This document shows positions 1 to 7,639 of a stretch of DNA of 64,000 nt, one piece after another. Within the stretch, counting starts at the first letter, position 1. Every line of letters starts with the position of its first letter. The notes beneath the pieces were generated by a model, which was not told the DNA's origin, searched no databases, and saw only the letters and a list, made by a program, of their open reading frames with translations. The DNA lies in contig JARROJ010000001.1 of the NCBI GenBank assembly GCA_037384065.1, forward strand, positions 1 to 64,000, given 5' to 3'. Source of the DNA: JABDPF01 sp037384065 (GTDB taxonomy: Bacteria; Pseudomonadota; Gammaproteobacteria; Xanthomonadales; SZUA-36). Position numbers and translations under genes: made by a program.

Positions 1-22
1 CCCGGGGTAGCGCCCGCGACGA

Positions 23-193
23 ATGAGCCGGGCGACTGCCGCAAACCGGGTCGACCCGGGGCTGGTGTTTCTTTCCGACTCCCGCACCAACGCGGGTGCC
101 GATCATGCCAGCACCTACAGCAAGATGCACACCTTCGAGCGGATAGGAGTTATTGAGCACCTTTCCAGGCATTCAGACAGGTATCAGGGGTAA
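23..193 (+). pseudogene. Relic of a proteasome-type protease (Anbu) gene, N-terminal fragment
   Basis: A 56-codon frame contains LVFLSDSRTNAG followed shortly by STYSKMHTFER. I recognise this as the conserved stretch just after the N-terminus of Anbu, the bacterial proteasome-like self-compartmentalising protease. In intact family members this stretch follows an MTYxVG-like start that carries the catalytic Thr, and about 200 further residues come after it. Here the start with the catalytic Thr is replaced by unrelated sequence. After about 30 matching residues the frame runs into a 60 bp intergenic repeat and stops at 191-193. It therefore cannot encode a working protease. The left window edge is close, but the upstream 22 bases do not restore the family start. 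The match is from memory of the family and not from an alignment. Confidence 0.55.
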
Positions 194-221
194 TTTTCTG
201 ACCGCAGACACGGCTCTGGCG
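162..221. repeat. ~60 bp dispersed direct repeat, copy 1
   Basis: This 60 bp segment matches positions 2782-2843 in the same orientation. The first 18 bases, TTTCCAGGCATTCAGACA, are identical. GTATCAG, TTTTCTGACCGCAGA and CGGCTC follow in both copies, with one 2-base indel and a few substitutions. It begins inside the decayed Anbu frame. Together with copy 2 it brackets the S9 peptidase gene. Confidence 0.8.
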
Positions 222-613
222 ACCCCTAAACCATCGGAGTCCGCGCCGGCAAGGCAGCCGCGGGCGCTTCCAATAACCTGCGATTTCCCAATTCCCGTCG
301 CGCAACCGAAACCAGCCCTGGGCTGACCCACCCACGGCACATCAAATCCGGTTAAACGACTGTTCCTGGTGGCCGGGCGGCGCGCGTGCGACGAGTCTCG
401 CCATGAATTCCAACGGCTCCAGAATCCTGTGCGTCGACCCATCACGGAACAATTACGTGTGCGGGTATACCCCCCGAAGATCCGTTTGATGGCAATGCGC
501 GGCGGGGGATGAAACGGCACAGCCGTTCCAACCGGTTCCGCTGCACGGTATCGAGGGGCAATGATCGATGGGTGGCTGACTTACCGTGTCGCTCGAAGAA
601 GGGATAACTCACG
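222..613. other. Intergenic stretch without a recognisable gene
   Basis: Short frames exist on both strands but none resembles a known protein or has a convincing ribosome binding site. An AAGAAGGG stretch at 596-603 could serve as a Shine-Dalgarno sequence for the peptidase downstream. A frame opening with ATG at 561 closes at TGA after 38 codons and is out of phase with the peptidase, so it does not supply the missing start. Confidence 0.5.
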
Positions 614-2728
614 CTGGCCTTCCCGCATCCCCGCCTGTCTTTTCCGGTTCTCATCCCTGTCGCCAGCATCATTCTGACCGGCCTGACGTGCACTGCTGCG
701 TGGGCAAAAGATCCTGAGAAGCGGCCGTTCCAGCCCGCAGACATTCAGCTCATAAAGCATGTCGGTGATCTTGCGCTTTCACCGGATGGTGAATGGGTCG
801 CCTACACCGTGACAGAGCCCGATATCGAAAAGGACACGAATCGATCGCACCTGTTCATGGTCAGCTGGGACGGCGAAACCCGCATCCAGTTGACCCACCG
901 CAACGATGCCGGTGAGAGCCATCCTCGCTTCAGTCCTGACGGCAAATACCTGGCCTTCATTGCGGCGCGCAGCGAAAACGGCGATGAAGAATCGGATGAA
1001 CCGGCCGACAAAGCACAGGTCTGGTTGCTCAACCGGGCCGGCGGTGAGGCCGAACGCATCACTGAACTGCCCGGCGGAGTCTCGGGCTTCGAATGGTCAC
1101 CGGACAGCAGCCGGCTGGTGTTGGTGTCAACCGACCCCGAAAAGAAGACGGTTGCTGACGCAGGCGAAAACAGCGCCGGAAGCAATGCTTCCGATAACAG
1201 GGATAAGAAGAGCGACACCCCCCCGCCGATCGTGATCGACCGTTACCAATTCAAGGAGGATGTCACCGGATACCTGCTTGATCGCTACAGCAGGCTGTAT
1301 GTTTTTGACCTGAAGGCACGCAAGGAAACGCGCCTCACCACCGGCCCGTACGACAGCACCGAGCCCGCCTGGGGGCCTGACGGCAAGCGCATCGTGTTCA
1401 CCAGCAAACGCGAAGGCGACCCTGATCGGAATGAAAACAGCGACATCTTCGTCATCGATGCGGACGGCAACGCCCCGGCACGAAAGTTGACGTCCTGGGA
1501 AGGGCCCGATCATTCGGCGTCATTCAGCCCGGACGGCAGTCAGATCGCCTATATTCAGGGAGGATCGGCCAGGTACGCCGACTACGACCCGGGCCAACTC
1601 GCCATCATCCCGGCCAACGGCGGCGAAGCATCGCTGCCGACCCGGGACGTGGACCGCACGATTTCCGCGCCCCGCTGGTCCGCAGACGGCAAATCGGTTT
1701 ACTTCCTGCTTGCCGACGATCGTATCCAATCGCTGCACAAGATCCCGGCTACGGGCGGCGCGGCGCAGCGGGTCTATCCGCCGGATAACCGGAAAGGCGT
1801 CGTGCGCGCGTTCCGGGCCGGCGCCAATGGCGTGGTCGCCCTGGCCACGTTCGCCCGGCAACCCGGGGAAATTTTTCGAATCAGCGACGGTAAGGCGCTG
1901 AGTAATCACAATGGCGAATGGATGGAGCAGATCCAGTGGGCCGAAGTCGAGGGGTTTGACAGTTACGCCAAGGATGGCACGCGCATCGGTTCGATGTTGC
2001 TCAAGCCACCGGGCTACCGCAAAGGCGAAGCATACCCGGTCATCGCCTATATCCACGGCGGGCCTGTGAGCCAGGACGGCTTCGAATTCGATGCCACCTC
2101 CCAGGCGCTGGCCGCGCAGGGCTACCTGGTGGTCAATCCGAATTATCGGGGCAGCTCGGGGCGGGGCCGGGATTTTTCCCGGGCGATCTATGCCGATTGG
2201 GGAAATCTCGAAATCCAGGACATCCACACCGTGATGGATCACCTTGTCGCGCAGGGTCTGGCCGATCCAAAGCGGCTCGGCATCGGTGGCTGGAGTTATG
2301 GGGGCATGAACACCAACTACGCCATCGCCAGCGACAACCGATTCGCGGCAGCCGTCTCCGGCGCATCGATCTCGAACATGATCACCGGCTACGGCACCGA
2401 TCAATACATCCGGCAATATGAAAACGAGCTGGGTCTGCCGTGGGAATCCATCGAGACCTACCTGAAGATCTCCTACCCTTTCTTCCATGCGGACCGCATC
2501 GAGACGCCAACGCTCTTCATGGTGGGCGAAAAGGACTTCAACGTGCCGCTGATCAATTCGGAGCAGATGTACCAGGCCTTGCGAAGCCGGAACGTTCCCA
2601 CGCAACTGGTGATCTACCCGGGGCAGTTCCATGGCCTGACCAAACCGAGCTACATTCAGGACCGGTTGGAGCGCATGATCGCATGGTATGCGAAATACCT
2701 GGGCTCAGCGGAAGAAAACCCGGATTGA
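614..2728 (+). CDS. Secreted S9 family (prolyl oligopeptidase / acylaminoacyl-peptidase type) serine peptidase, start codon uncertain
   Basis: The N-terminal two thirds form a beta-propeller with PD40-type blades such as FSPDGKYLAF, WGPDGKRIVF and FSPDGSQIAY. The C-terminal alpha/beta-hydrolase domain has the nucleophile motif GWSYGG near residue 560, an Asp in GEKDFN and a His in QFHG. This is the usual S9 triad order. The first ATG/GTG/TTG in frame is GTG 809, which would delete the first blade and the export signal. The frame is open back to 608, and codons 614-705 encode a hydrophobic stretch ending AAWAK that looks like a signal peptide, followed by the family's ADIQLIKHVGDLALSPDG. No ATG, GTG or TTG lies in 608-808, so a CTG at 614 or a lost start codon is implied. 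Expression may be impaired. The gene is flanked by two repeat copies and its base composition looks less GC-rich than the genes that follow. Confidence 0.8.
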   Translation: MAFPHPRLSFPVLIPVASIILTGLTCTAAWAKDPEKRPFQPADIQLIKHVGDLALSPDGEWVAYTVTEPDIEKDTNRSHLFMVSWDGETRIQLTHRNDAGESHPRFSPDGKYLAFIAARSENGDEESDEPADKAQVWLLNRAGGEAERITELPGGVSGFEWSPDSSRLVLVSTDPEKKTVADAGENSAGSNASDNRDKKSDTPPPIVIDRYQFKEDVTGYLLDRYSRLYVFDLKARKETRLTTGPYDSTEPAWGPDGKRIVFTSKREGDPDRNENSDIFVIDADGNAPARKLTSWEGPDHSASFSPDGSQIAYIQGGSARYADYDPGQLAIIPANGGEASLPTRDVDRTISAPRWSADGKSVYFLLADDRIQSLHKIPATGGAAQRVYPPDNRKGVVRAFRAGANGVVALATFARQPGEIFRISDGKALSNHNGEWMEQIQWAEVEGFDSYAKDGTRIGSMLLKPPGYRKGEAYPVIAYIHGGPVSQDGFEFDATSQALAAQGYLVVNPNYRGSSGRGRDFSRAIYADWGNLEIQDIHTVMDHLVAQGLADPKRLGIGGWSYGGMNTNYAIASDNRFAAAVSGASISNMITGYGTDQYIRQYENELGLPWESIETYLKISYPFFHADRIETPTLFMVGEKDFNVPLINSEQMYQALRSRNVPTQLVIYPGQFHGLTKPSYIQDRLERMIAWYAKYLGSAEENPD

Positions 2729-2737
2729 TGTGACATC

Positions 2738-2765
2738 GGGTCACGGGGTCAGAGTCAATCGGCCG
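2738..2765. repeat. GGGGTCAGAGTCAAT-type intergenic motif
   Basis: The bases GGGGTCAGAGTCAAT occur just downstream of the S9 peptidase stop. From general knowledge, this string resembles short motifs that recur in intergenic spaces and around REP-associated transposases of gammaproteobacteria. Only one clear copy is visible here and no transposase is present, so the assignment is tentative. Confidence 0.3.
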
Positions 2766-2781
2766 GGAATCATCAGACACG

Positions 2782-2843
2782 TTTCCAGGCATTCAGACAC
2801 GTATCAGCAAGGTATTTTTCTGACCGCAGATACGGCTCCGGCG
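2782..2843. repeat. ~60 bp dispersed direct repeat, copy 2
   Basis: This is the second copy of the repeat at 162-221, in the same orientation and with roughly 85 percent identity by eye. It contains a short internal duplication: TCAGACACGT occurs at 2773-2782 and again at 2792-2801. The sequence between this copy and the next gene (2844-2917) shows nothing recognisable. Confidence 0.8.
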
Positions 2844-2917
2844 TCCGCTCTGCCACGGGAATCTTCAGGGGATCGCAGCGGCTCCGGCCCGCGCGTGGCG
2901 GGGTCGGCGGAATGGCG

Positions 2918-3136
2918 TCAGTGCTCGCCCTTCATGGCGAACCGGATGCCGTTGGCCACGCCGTTGGCGAAGTCGTCGACGTTCTCGTACTCCATTTCCT
3001 CGGCGTAGGCGACCAGCGCGCCGACCAGTCGCCGCATGTCGGCCACTTCTTCATGGCTGCGTCCGCAGCCCGCGCAATGGGTGCCCTCCTCGGTGCATTC
3101 GCCGTTGCAGGGTTTGAAAATCACGCTACGCTCCAT
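2918..3136 (-). CDS. Small Cys-rich protein, DUF1289-like, function unknown
   Basis: This 72-residue protein carries the cysteine set CNGEC, then GTHCAGCGRSHEE, and is followed by a hydrophilic helical C-terminus. The spacing and the CxGCGR core resemble the small DUF1289 family of probable metal-binding proteins, but the match is not exact and similar short proteins are annotated only as hypothetical. It starts with ATG at 3136. It lies 116 nt downstream of the last small ORF of the Rnf operon in the same orientation, so it may be co-transcribed or have its own promoter. No membrane segment is present. Confidence 0.6.
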   Translation of the reverse strand: MERSVIFKPCNGECTEEGTHCAGCGRSHEEVADMRRLVGALVAYAEEMEYENVDDFANGVANGIRFAMKGEH

Positions 3137-3252
3137 TCGCTTCGTTCGATCGGTTGAGCATACCCGTTCTGCGCCGGCGAACGCCTGGCCTCGGTCAACT
3201 GTCGCTTGGATAGGCCCGGGGAACCCCAGCGCGTTCCGTTCCTGCGTGCGCG

Positions 3253-3387
3253 TCAGACCCTGTCGCAGCTCGATTTGTCGCAGTCGTCGTCACATCCGGC
3301 GCACGAGCGATAGCGGTTGCGGTGCACCAGGCCGAACGCGACGAACACGACGACGAGGAACAGCAGCGGAACGGCGTATTCACCCAT
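3253..3387 (-). CDS. 44-residue Cys-rich single-pass membrane protein at the end of the Rnf operon
   Basis: The frame encodes a short N-terminus, one hydrophobic helix of about 17 residues (PLLFLVVVFVAFGLV), then a basic stretch and a Cys cluster, CAGCDDDCDKSSC. This layout resembles the FeoB-associated Cys-rich membrane proteins, which have one helix and a CxxC-rich cytoplasmic tail, but no feoB lies nearby. The ATG at 3387 is only 2 nt after the rnfA stop, so it is almost certainly translated from the Rnf mRNA. The four Cys could bind an iron or Fe-S centre, for example in assembly or maturation of Rnf. That role is an inference from position alone. Confidence 0.6.
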   Translation of the reverse strand: MGEYAVPLLFLVVVFVAFGLVHRNRYRSCAGCDDDCDKSSCDRV

Positions 3388-3389
3388 CG

Positions 3390-3965
3390 CTACAGCAACC
3401 CCGCGAAGCCCATGAAGGCGAGCGACAGGCTGCCGGCGATGATCAGCGTCAGCCCGGTGCCCTTGGCAATGGCCGGTATGTCGGAGAGTTCCGAGGTCTC
3501 CCGGATCGAGGCCATCAGAACGAGGGCGAGGGTCAGGCCGAGGCCGGCGCCGACGGCGAACACGATGCCCTGAAGGAAACCGTACCCGCGGTTGGTCTGG
3601 AAAATCGCCAGGCCGAAGATCGCGCAGTTGGTGGTCATCAGGGGCAGGAAGATGCCCAGTTGCCGGAACAGCACGGGGGCGATTTTCTTGACCACCATTT
3701 CCACGATCTGCACCAGCGAGGCCACCACGATGATGAACGAGATGATCCGCAGGTACGGCGCGTTCACCAGGATGTAGGTGTTCAGCACCCAGGCGCTCAG
3801 GGACGTCAGGGTCAGGACGAAGATATTGGCCAGCCCCATGCGCAGCGCAGTCTCGACGCGCGCCGAGACGCCCATGAAGGGGCACAGGCCCAGGAACAGC
3901 GCCAGCGTGAAATTGTTCACGACCATGGCCGAGAAGAAAATCGAGAAGAGGGTCTGGTCGCTCAT
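3390..3965 (-). CDS. rnfA: Rnf complex membrane subunit RnfA
   Basis: This 191-residue integral membrane protein matches RnfA/RsxA in length and sequence (opening MSDQTLFSIF, with NNFTLALFLGLCPFMGVS). RnfA and RnfE form the membrane core of the Rnf ferredoxin:NAD+ oxidoreductase. The conserved half-membrane Cys residues proposed to hold an iron or Fe-S centre between RnfA and RnfE are present, in LGLCPF (about residue 28) and TTNCAIFG (about 113). About six transmembrane helices are visible. The start ATG at 3965 overlaps the rnfE stop by 4 nt. It is the last canonical Rnf gene of the operon. Confidence 0.95.
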   Translation of the reverse strand: MSDQTLFSIFFSAMVVNNFTLALFLGLCPFMGVSARVETALRMGLANIFVLTLTSLSAWVLNTYILVNAPYLRIISFIIVVASLVQIVEMVVKKIAPVLFRQLGIFLPLMTTNCAIFGLAIFQTNRGYGFLQGIVFAVGAGLGLTLALVLMASIRETSELSDIPAIAKGTGLTLIIAGSLSLAFMGFAGLL

Positions 3966-4585
3966 GCCGATGCCGCCTCCCGCGTCTTCTTGCGCTGCTC
4001 GACGTAGCCCATGGCAAGAATGATGAAGCCCAGCATCAGGAACCCGCCGGCCGGCAGCACCATCACCACCCACGGCTCGAAGTTCGGGCCGAACAGCGGG
4101 ATGTCGAAAAACGTGCCGATGCCGAGGATCTCGCGAAAACCGCCCATCATGAGCAGCGCGATGGTGAAGCCAATGCCGGTGCCGACGGCGTCGAGCAGCG
4201 AGCGGTACACCGTGTTGCGCGAGGCGAAGGCCTCCTGGCGACCGAGAATCATGCAGTTGACCACGATCAGCGCGATGAAGGCGCCCAGTTCCTTGTGCTG
4301 CACCGGCGCGTACGCCTGCAGCATCATGTCGGCCAGCGTCACGAAGGTCGCGATCACCAGGATGTACGACGAGATGCGCACTTCCTTGGGAATCAGGTTT
4401 TTCACGCTCGCGATCAGCACGCTGGAGCAGGTCAGGACGAAAAACGTCGCGGCGCTCATCGCCAGCGCGTTCTTGACCGTGTTGGTGACCGCGAGCGCCG
4501 GGCACAAGCCCAGCATCTGGATCAGCACCGGATTTTCCTTCCAGATACCCCGGATGAAATCCTGCGATGGCGTGGTCTGCCTCAT
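3962..4585 (-). CDS. rnfE: Rnf complex membrane subunit RnfE
   Basis: This 207-residue protein is the pseudosymmetric partner of RnfA. It has the core Cys residues in QMLGLCPALAVT and VVNCMILGRQEAFAS and several hydrophobic helices. The C-terminal tail EQRKKTREAASA is basic and probably cytoplasmic. The ATG at 4585 overlaps the rnfG stop by 4 nt and is preferred over an upstream in-frame start at 4627, which would add 14 residues of atypical sequence. The high similarity of the core to proteobacterial and clostridial RnfE makes the call secure. Confidence 0.95.
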   Translation of the reverse strand: MRQTTPSQDFIRGIWKENPVLIQMLGLCPALAVTNTVKNALAMSAATFFVLTCSSVLIASVKNLIPKEVRISSYILVIATFVTLADMMLQAYAPVQHKELGAFIALIVVNCMILGRQEAFASRNTVYRSLLDAVGTGIGFTIALLMMGGFREILGIGTFFDIPLFGPNFEPWVVMVLPAGGFLMLGFIILAMGYVEQRKKTREAASA

Positions 4586-5304
4586 GGCGCCTCCCTCGGA
4601 ATGCCCTGCTCCAGCAGCGGCCGCCATTCCGCGATGCCGTTGTTGATGATGCTGACCACCGCCTTGGACGAAATGGTCGCGCCGGTGATCGCATCGATCT
4701 CGCCCGGCAAGCCCTTGCCGCTGCCGGCCTTGATCGCGCTGAGCGGTGTCTGCGGCCGGTCGAAGAACTGGTCGACGAACGCCTGGTCCTTGAAGATCTT
4801 GTCGCCCAGGCCGGGCGTCTCCTTGCTCTCGAGCACTTTCATGCCGAGCAGGACGCCGCTCTCGGGCTTGAACCCGAAGATGACCAGCACGATGTCCTGG
4901 AAACCGGACTCGCCACGCGAGGACGCCACGCCGATGCGCTCGCCGTTCTCGCCATAGCCGACGTAAGCCTGCCGGAAGTCGGCCGCCTTGGCGCCGTCCG
5001 GAACGGTCGTCGACAGGGCGCCATCCACCAGGTAAAGCGTCTCGTAACGCGCGGCGCCCGGCAAGACCTCGTAAACCGCGAGCCGCAACTGTTCGGCGCG
5101 GTATTTGTCGATGATGGGTTTGGTATGCAGGTTGACCAGCACGATCAGCAGACCGGCCACCGCGCCCGCCACGGCCAGCGTGGCGACCAGGCGGAAGGTC
5201 GAAACGGGCTTGTCCACGGGCACCTCGCCGGCTTCCGGCGGCGGCGGCGCGGCCGGGTCGACCACCTGCACCTCGAGGGCTTCTTTCTCGGGCCGCTCGC
5301 TCAT
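4582..5304 (-). CDS. rnfG: Rnf complex FMN-binding subunit RnfG
   Basis: This 240-residue protein has one transmembrane helix (about residues 37-60) and a large extracytoplasmic FMN-binding domain. The covalent flavinylation motif (S/T)GAT is present as ITGATISS near residue 205. FMN would be attached through a phosphoester to its Thr, a reaction done by the flavin transferase ApbE. No apbE lies in this window, so it must be elsewhere. The N-terminus carries an unusual Pro/Ala-rich stretch (DPAAPPPPEAGEVP) before the helix. Its ATG overlaps the rnfD stop by 4 nt. Confidence 0.93.
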   Translation of the reverse strand: MSERPEKEALEVQVVDPAAPPPPEAGEVPVDKPVSTFRLVATLAVAGAVAGLLIVLVNLHTKPIIDKYRAEQLRLAVYEVLPGAARYETLYLVDGALSTTVPDGAKAADFRQAYVGYGENGERIGVASSRGESGFQDIVLVIFGFKPESGVLLGMKVLESKETPGLGDKIFKDQAFVDQFFDRPQTPLSAIKAGSGKGLPGEIDAITGATISSKAVVSIINNGIAEWRPLLEQGIPREAP

Positions 5305-6317
5305 GGCTCTTTCTCCGCGACCGGTTTCGTGGCGCCGAACTTGCGCGGCTGGGTGGCGCGGTTGATGAACGGCACCAGCGCGTTCATCAGCAGAATGGCG
5401 TACATCACGCCCTCGGGCAACCCGCCCCAGATTCGAATGATGACGACCAGCGCGCCGATGCCGATTCCGAAGATCCAGCACCCCCGGTTGGTCACCGGCG
5501 AGGTCACCATGTCGGTGGCCATGTACCAGGCGCCCAGCATCAGGCCGCCGGACAGCAGCATGAACATCGGCGAGAACGGGGACAGGCCAAGCGCGTAGAA
5601 CAGGCCCGAAAACGCGAACACCGATACCAGGATGCTGACCGGTATGTGCCAGTTCAGGTGGCCGCGGATCGCCAGGTAAATGCCGCCCAGCAGGATCAGC
5701 AGCGCCGAGGTCTCGCCCAGCGAACCGCCGGTGCTGCCGAGCAACAGGTCCAGCAGGGGCGTCGCGACCGGGTCGTCACCGAATTTCAGGTTGCCCAGCG
5801 GCGTCGCCCCGGTCACCGCATCGACGGTCGACGGGCTCATCAGCGGCAGCGCCAGGTTGTCGCCGCGCAGCGACCACCAGTCGGGCGAACCGGCCGGCCA
5901 GGTGGTGATGGCGACCGGGAAGGCGGCCTGCAGGAACGCCCGCCCCAGCAGGGCCGGGTTGAAAATATTCTGCCCCAGGCCACCGAAAATGAGCTTGCCG
6001 AACGCGATGGCGAACACACCGCCCAGGAACGCCATCCACAGCGGGAAACCCGCCGGCAGGCACAGCCCCAGCAGCAGGCCGGTGATCATCGCCGAGCCGT
6101 CGGCCAGCGAGTTGCTGCGATCGCCGAACAGGCGCTCGGTCAAAAGGCAGCCGGCGATGGCGGCGCCGAGGACCAGCACGGCGCTCGGGCCGAAGAAATA
6201 GATCGAGGCGCCGACGACCGGGAGCAGGCTGAGGACCACCGACCACATGATCCGCGCGGTGGAATCGGCCGAACGAACGTGCGGCGCCGCGGTGATTTTG
6301 ACGAGAGAATCGTTCAT
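5301..6317 (-). CDS. rnfD: Rnf complex FMN-binding membrane subunit RnfD
   Basis: This 338-residue polytopic membrane protein belongs to the RnfD/NqrB family. It shows the conserved GLGQNIFNPALLGRAFL stretch and the flavinylation motif DAVTGATPLG near residue 168, where FMN is attached to Thr. The C-terminal half has the family's MATDMVTSPVTNRG and GGLPEGVMYAILLMNALVP. RnfD passes electrons across the membrane to RnfG and is a candidate for the ion path. The start at 6317 overlaps the rnfC stop by 4 nt. Confidence 0.95.
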   Translation of the reverse strand: MNDSLVKITAAPHVRSADSTARIMWSVVLSLLPVVGASIYFFGPSAVLVLGAAIAGCLLTERLFGDRSNSLADGSAMITGLLLGLCLPAGFPLWMAFLGGVFAIAFGKLIFGGLGQNIFNPALLGRAFLQAAFPVAITTWPAGSPDWWSLRGDNLALPLMSPSTVDAVTGATPLGNLKFGDDPVATPLLDLLLGSTGGSLGETSALLILLGGIYLAIRGHLNWHIPVSILVSVFAFSGLFYALGLSPFSPMFMLLSGGLMLGAWYMATDMVTSPVTNRGCWIFGIGIGALVVIIRIWGGLPEGVMYAILLMNALVPFINRATQPRKFGATKPVAEKEP

Positions 6318-7639
6318 GCAGCCTTCAACCTGCTGAGCTGAATCTTGGACATCGCGAACAACTGCGACAGCGGAATGTTGGACGGGCACACGAAAGAGCA
6401 GCAGCCGCACAACATGCAGTCGTGCAGGTTGGCGTCGACCATTTCCTCGTAGCGGTCGACCCGCGCCAGCGAGCCCAGCAGTTGCGGGTTGAGAAACACC
6501 GGGCAGGCATCGACGCACTTGCCGCAGCGGATACAGGGCAGGATCTCCTGGCGCTTGCACTCGTCCTTCGACAACACGAGGATGCCCCCGGTCGCCTTCA
6601 GCACGGGCACGTCCAGGCTGGCCTGGCTCTGTCCCATCATCGGGCCGCCGAACACGATCTCGGCCGCGTCCTCGGTGAATCCGCCGCACGCGGCGATAAC
6701 GTCACCGAGCTTCGTGCCGAACGGAATGACCCAGTTGCCCGGCCGCCGGATTCCGCGGCCCGACACCGTCATGATGCGTTCGATCAGCGGCTCGCCGGTC
6801 TCGAAAACCTTGGCGATGTTGGCCGTCGTGGCGACGTTCTGCACCAGGGCCCCGATCGAGCTGGGCAGTTTGCCCGACGGCACTTCGCGGCCCGTCACCG
6901 CCTTGATCAGCATCTTCTCGGCGCCCTGCGGATACTTGACCTGCAGGGCCTGAACGCGCACGTCGAGGTCCGTGGGCGCGGTGGCGCGCATGATCTCGAT
7001 CGCGTCCGGCTTGTTGTTCTCGATGCCGATCACGGCGCGGTCGATGCCCAGCGCGCGCAGCACGATGCGAATGCCCCGGTGCACGCGTTCCGGCTGTTCC
7101 AGCATGACCCGGTGATCGGAGGTCAGGTAGGGCTCGCACTCGCAGCCGTTGACCATCAGCACGTCGACGGGCTGATCCTCCGGCGGCCGCAGCTTGACGT
7201 GGCTGGGAAAGGCCGCGCCGCCCAGGCCGACGATGCCCGCCTTGCTGATTTCCTCGGACAGCTGTTCCGCGGGCACCTCGTCCCAGTGCGGAACCAGCCG
7301 CGGGCGCTGCAGCTGGGTCGAATGCGGATCGACCTCGATGCGGATGGACCGCTGCATCGCCCCGGCCGGATGCGGCCAGTGCTCGATCGCCTTGACGGTG
7401 CCGGCAGCAGTCGCGTGCACGCGCGAGGAGATGAAGCCGCTCGCCTTGGCGATCACATCGCCGCGCTCGACCCGGTCGCCCGGCTTGACCAGCGCCTCCG
7501 ACGGCCGGCCGATGTGCTGTGACAGCGGCAGGACGATCTCCTTCGGAAACGGCAGCCGGCGCGACGCGATGCCGGACGTCAGCTCCTTGTGCTCCGGAGG
7601 GTGAACCCCGTGTCGGAAACTGGGCAGGCGGCCGGCCAT
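6314..7639 (-). CDS. rnfC: Rnf complex NADH-binding subunit RnfC
   Basis: This 441-residue protein is the cytoplasmic NAD(H)- and FMN-binding subunit homologous to Nqo1/NuoF. The N-terminus begins with FRHGVHPPEHKELT, as in RnfC. A Gly-rich Rossmann-like region (GLGGAAFPSHVKL) lies near residue 140. Two [4Fe-4S] motifs, CIRCGKCVDACP and CMLCGCCSFVCP, lie near residues 367-380 and 407-418. It lacks the long Ala/Lys-rich C-terminal tail found in E. coli RsxC and is close to the compact clostridial form. The ATG overlaps the upstream stop by one base (TGATG), indicating coupling to the giant oxidoreductase gene. Confidence 0.95.
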   Translation of the reverse strand: MAGRLPSFRHGVHPPEHKELTSGIASRRLPFPKEIVLPLSQHIGRPSEALVKPGDRVERGDVIAKASGFISSRVHATAAGTVKAIEHWPHPAGAMQRSIRIEVDPHSTQLQRPRLVPHWDEVPAEQLSEEISKAGIVGLGGAAFPSHVKLRPPEDQPVDVLMVNGCECEPYLTSDHRVMLEQPERVHRGIRIVLRALGIDRAVIGIENNKPDAIEIMRATAPTDLDVRVQALQVKYPQGAEKMLIKAVTGREVPSGKLPSSIGALVQNVATTANIAKVFETGEPLIERIMTVSGRGIRRPGNWVIPFGTKLGDVIAACGGFTEDAAEIVFGGPMMGQSQASLDVPVLKATGGILVLSKDECKRQEILPCIRCGKCVDACPVFLNPQLLGSLARVDRYEEMVDANLHDCMLCGCCSFVCPSNIPLSQLFAMSKIQLSRLKAA

